From Planctomycetota bacterium (GTDB taxonomy: Bacteria > Planctomycetota > Phycisphaerae > Sedimentisphaerales > Anaerobacaceae), in contig VRUK01000002.1 in assembly GCA_019456195.1 (NCBI GenBank), forward strand, positions 1 through 64,000: a stretch of DNA of 64,000 bases. Direction: 5' to 3'. Positions within the stretch are counted from its first letter, which is position 1. Every line of letters begins with the position of its first letter. The notes beneath the pieces are model-generated. The model saw nothing but the letters and a program-made list of their open reading frames with translations, had not been told where the DNA came from and made no database searches. Shown here piece after piece: positions 62,586 through 64,000 of the stretch. Both the position numbers and the translations under genes were made by a program.

Positions 62586-62789
62586 GAATTGATACGATAT
62601 ACAATAACCATCTGGTTGGCAAATGAATCTTTGCGCGATCGTGACCAGCAAAGACTGACCAACTCTATCAAATGCGTCTGTCCGTATGGCTGTGAGTAAT
62701 GGACAACACAAACCGCCACGAGACTGGAACTGACATCAATCCTCCGTTCAAGAGGAAGACCGAGAAAACAACTCGAAAAAGGTTCCTGA
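62586..62789 (+). pseudogene. C-terminal remnant of a REP-associated (RAYT/IS200-like) transposase
   Basis: One frame reads NESLRDRDQQRLTNSIKCVC, PYGCE, an in-frame TAA at 62697-62699, then WTTQTATRLELTSILRSRGR and PRKQLEKGS with a stop at 62787. The pattern YG-x3-W-x3-TA-x2-L-x-L ending in RGRPRK is the usual end of RAYT transposases. Only this tail (about 65 codons) remains. TTCCTGACCC at its end (62783-62792) recurs at 62989-62998. Confidence 0.75.
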
Positions 62790-63497
62790 CCCGAATGGTG
62801 GTTCCTTAAAGGGATTGATGCGTAAAAAACTCCCGCATCGACAAGAGGGCACGTATGAATTAGAAGATACCGCTCTTGCCGCAAAAAGAAAGCAAGAACT
62901 GCCTTTAGAAGCAATATCGTCAATCGGAGCATGAAACCTCCAATAATTACGAAAAAGACCGATATACGGCTTAAGGCACCGCCATTTGTTCCTGACCCCT
63001 TTAATTCTCCCGAAGTAGATAAAAAGAACTGTCTTATTAATTGCCGGTGTTCATCGATGTTTTTGCTTGCATTTTGCATTTCGTCAGTGTCTAATTTACC
63101 TGCTGAATTTTAACACCCTATGAGCTTCTATCAAGCAAATTCAAACCGGCAGGATATTTCTGGCTGTTAGAAGAGACTTAGTGCCAGAAAATGATTTGAC
63201 TTGCGCTTGCTACGATGGTATAATAATATAGTGTGTGGATACGTAGCCCAGTGTATATTGTCTGACGAATGCAAATAGTAAATGAGGCAAGTATTTCACT
63301 TACTGGCTGGGTATACCCAATTGACAAATTAAACATTTTAATGGTACGATTATGTAGCAGTCGTAAATGCTGTACAGTGGCCGAGCCACGTTGAATCAGT
63401 TGTTACAGACTTACCTGTGCTTTTCGCCATGGGAAATTGTGAGTTGCGTATGGACACGAATCTTGTTCTTGGCTACTGCTTGTGGAGGAATTAAGAC
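62790..63497. other. Mobile-element debris and intergenic region
   Basis: About 700 nt. TTCCTGACCC occurs at 62783-62792 and again at 62989-62998, as expected for repeats tied to RAYT elements. A hairpin TTGATGCG ... CGCATCGA lies at 62815-62840. A 38-codon frame (62818-62934) and a minus-strand 175-codon frame cover this stretch but show no recognisable features. The right part, 63120-63497, carries the promoter of the next gene. Confidence 0.5.
63321..63350 (+). promoter_or_regulatory. Candidate promoter of the 63498 gene
   Basis: TTGACA at 63321-63326, 18-nt spacer, TACGAT at 63345-63350. It would give a leader of about 140 nt before ATG 63498. Confidence 0.4.
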
Positions 63498-63926
63498 ATG
63501 GGCACACTATCGAATCCATCACTCAAGGTAAGAGAATTTTTGTTATCGCTTTTCGCCGACTTGGCTAATGATAAGAACTTTAGGACGTGTTTCAAAGGTG
63601 ACCACAAAGCAGTGCAACGGTTCTTTTGGACGCTTGCTCAGGACGACAACACTAGGCCTTTTGTGGTAGATCTTCTCTTTGACGCGAATGGAAACTACCC
63701 ATATTCGGAGCAGATCGACGAGCTCCTTCAGGAATTCCAGCTGTCGGGGGTTCTCTCGAGGCCAAATCCAACGTACAAGTACAACGACATTGCTATTACC
63801 AGCAGATCCTACGCCGATGAGTTCAAAAAGACTCTGTCTGCAGACCAAAAAAGCATCTACGAGAAGATTTTGGACAGCTTTAAAGAAAAACTTGGCGTTC
63901 GGAGTGAAATATATCGGGTTCGGTAG
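63498..63926 (+). CDS. Unrecognised small protein, first of a gene pair
   Basis: 142 residues; GGAGG (63484-63488) precedes the ATG. No family was recognised. The chain is soluble and mostly helical, with FDANGNYPYSEQIDELLQEF and SGVLSRPNPTYKYNDI in the middle, which could be a winged-helix-like turn, and a charged helix near the end (LSADQKSIYEKILDSFKEKL). A second gene begins 13 nt later, so this is probably the first gene of an operon that continues beyond the window. It follows transposase debris, so recent acquisition is possible. Confidence 0.7.
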   Translation: MGTLSNPSLKVREFLLSLFADLANDKNFRTCFKGDHKAVQRFFWTLAQDDNTRPFVVDLLFDANGNYPYSEQIDELLQEFQLSGVLSRPNPTYKYNDIAITSRSYADEFKKTLSADQKSIYEKILDSFKEKLGVRSEIYRVR

Positions 63927-63938
63927 AGAGAGGCCTGC

Positions 63939-64000
63939 ATGCAGACTGATGAAACCATCAAGGCGTTCGAGGAACGAGTCAATAAATTCGTTACTGCCAG
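63939..64000 (+). CDS. Start of an unrecognised gene, cut by the window end
   Basis: ATG at 63939 with GAGAGAGG just upstream; the first 20 residues read MQTDETIKAFEERVNKFVTA, an amphipathic acidic/basic helix. It is 12 nt after the stop of the previous gene, on the same strand. Too little is visible for any assignment. Confidence 0.55.
   Translation, partial: MQTDETIKAFEERVNKFVTA

Noticed and set aside
62552-63079. 175-codon minus-strand frame right of the P-loop gene
   Set aside because: It runs antisense through the RAYT remnant and its repeats and shows no protein features.

Overview
The window looks like chromosome of a Gram-negative, probably anaerobic planctomycete, most likely class Phycisphaerae (Sedimentisphaerales-like). 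This placement is inferred from gene content only. Supporting features are a large secreted LamG/Fn3-like protein, Tat-signal Gfo/Idh/MocA oxidoreductases next to sugar-isomerase TIM barrels, a CxxC zinc ribbon on a membrane protein, a SpoVG carrying a zinc ribbon next to ispE, an LptD-like outer-membrane protein, a Lol-type transporter, and a four-subunit 2-oxoacid:ferredoxin oxidoreductase. No rRNA, convincing tRNA, CRISPR array or intact insertion sequence was seen.

Layout. 1-9 kb: a pilT-family ATPase (its start is probably one base outside the window), envelope proteins, maf, an AMMECR1 protein, a VTT membrane protein, ispE-spoVG and a flgM-like gene. 9-17 kb: a secreted LamG protein with a strong terminator, murG, then a sugar locus (Tat TIM barrel fused to a PmoA-like domain, Tat Gfo/Idh, sugar isomerase) behind a good sigma70-type promoter. 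17-31.5 kb: lptD-like, fba, S41 protease, lysS, a Lol-type ABC transporter, ilvE and a polyprenyl synthase. 31.6-37.3 kb: a tandem duplication of a porin-like gene plus the start of rarA, which left a rarA pseudogene; then intact rarA, 5-FTHF cyclo-ligase and an L,D-transpeptidase. 37.3-45 kb (minus strand): korDABC, a PhoD-like phosphatase, clpX, an MNT/HEPN pair and an orphan-looking DNA methyltransferase. 45-56 kb: a NagA-like deacetylase with a galactokinase-like kinase, an aminotransferase with a Gfo/Idh protein, and three exported polysaccharide enzymes (heparinase-like lyase, alpha/beta esterase, esterase-SGNH fusion). 56-62.5 kb (minus strand): a tightly overlapping run of an adenylate-kinase-like/deoxyribosyltransferase-like fusion, deoC, pabB, pabC, nif3-like and scpB. 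62.5-64 kb: mobile-element debris, then two unrecognised genes at the window edge.

Most interesting points. (1) The P-loop/deoxyribosyltransferase-like fusion abuts deoC. If the C-terminal domain hydrolyses deoxynucleotides, it would make the DeoC substrate, so the pair could be a compact deoxynucleotide-degrading module. (2) A roughly 1.5-kb tandem duplication leaves a decayed rarA 5' copy beside the live gene. (3) Small repeats have invaded the pabB-pabC operon: two palindromic families lie in frame inside pabB, a short degenerate repeat supplies the pabB stop, and an S23-type four-helix-bundle gene with a nonsense codon sits between pabB and pabC. (4) A strongly self-complementary element of about 167 nt lies between korD and the nagA-like gene. 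(5) A hairpin after clpX covers the ribosome-binding site of the MNT gene.
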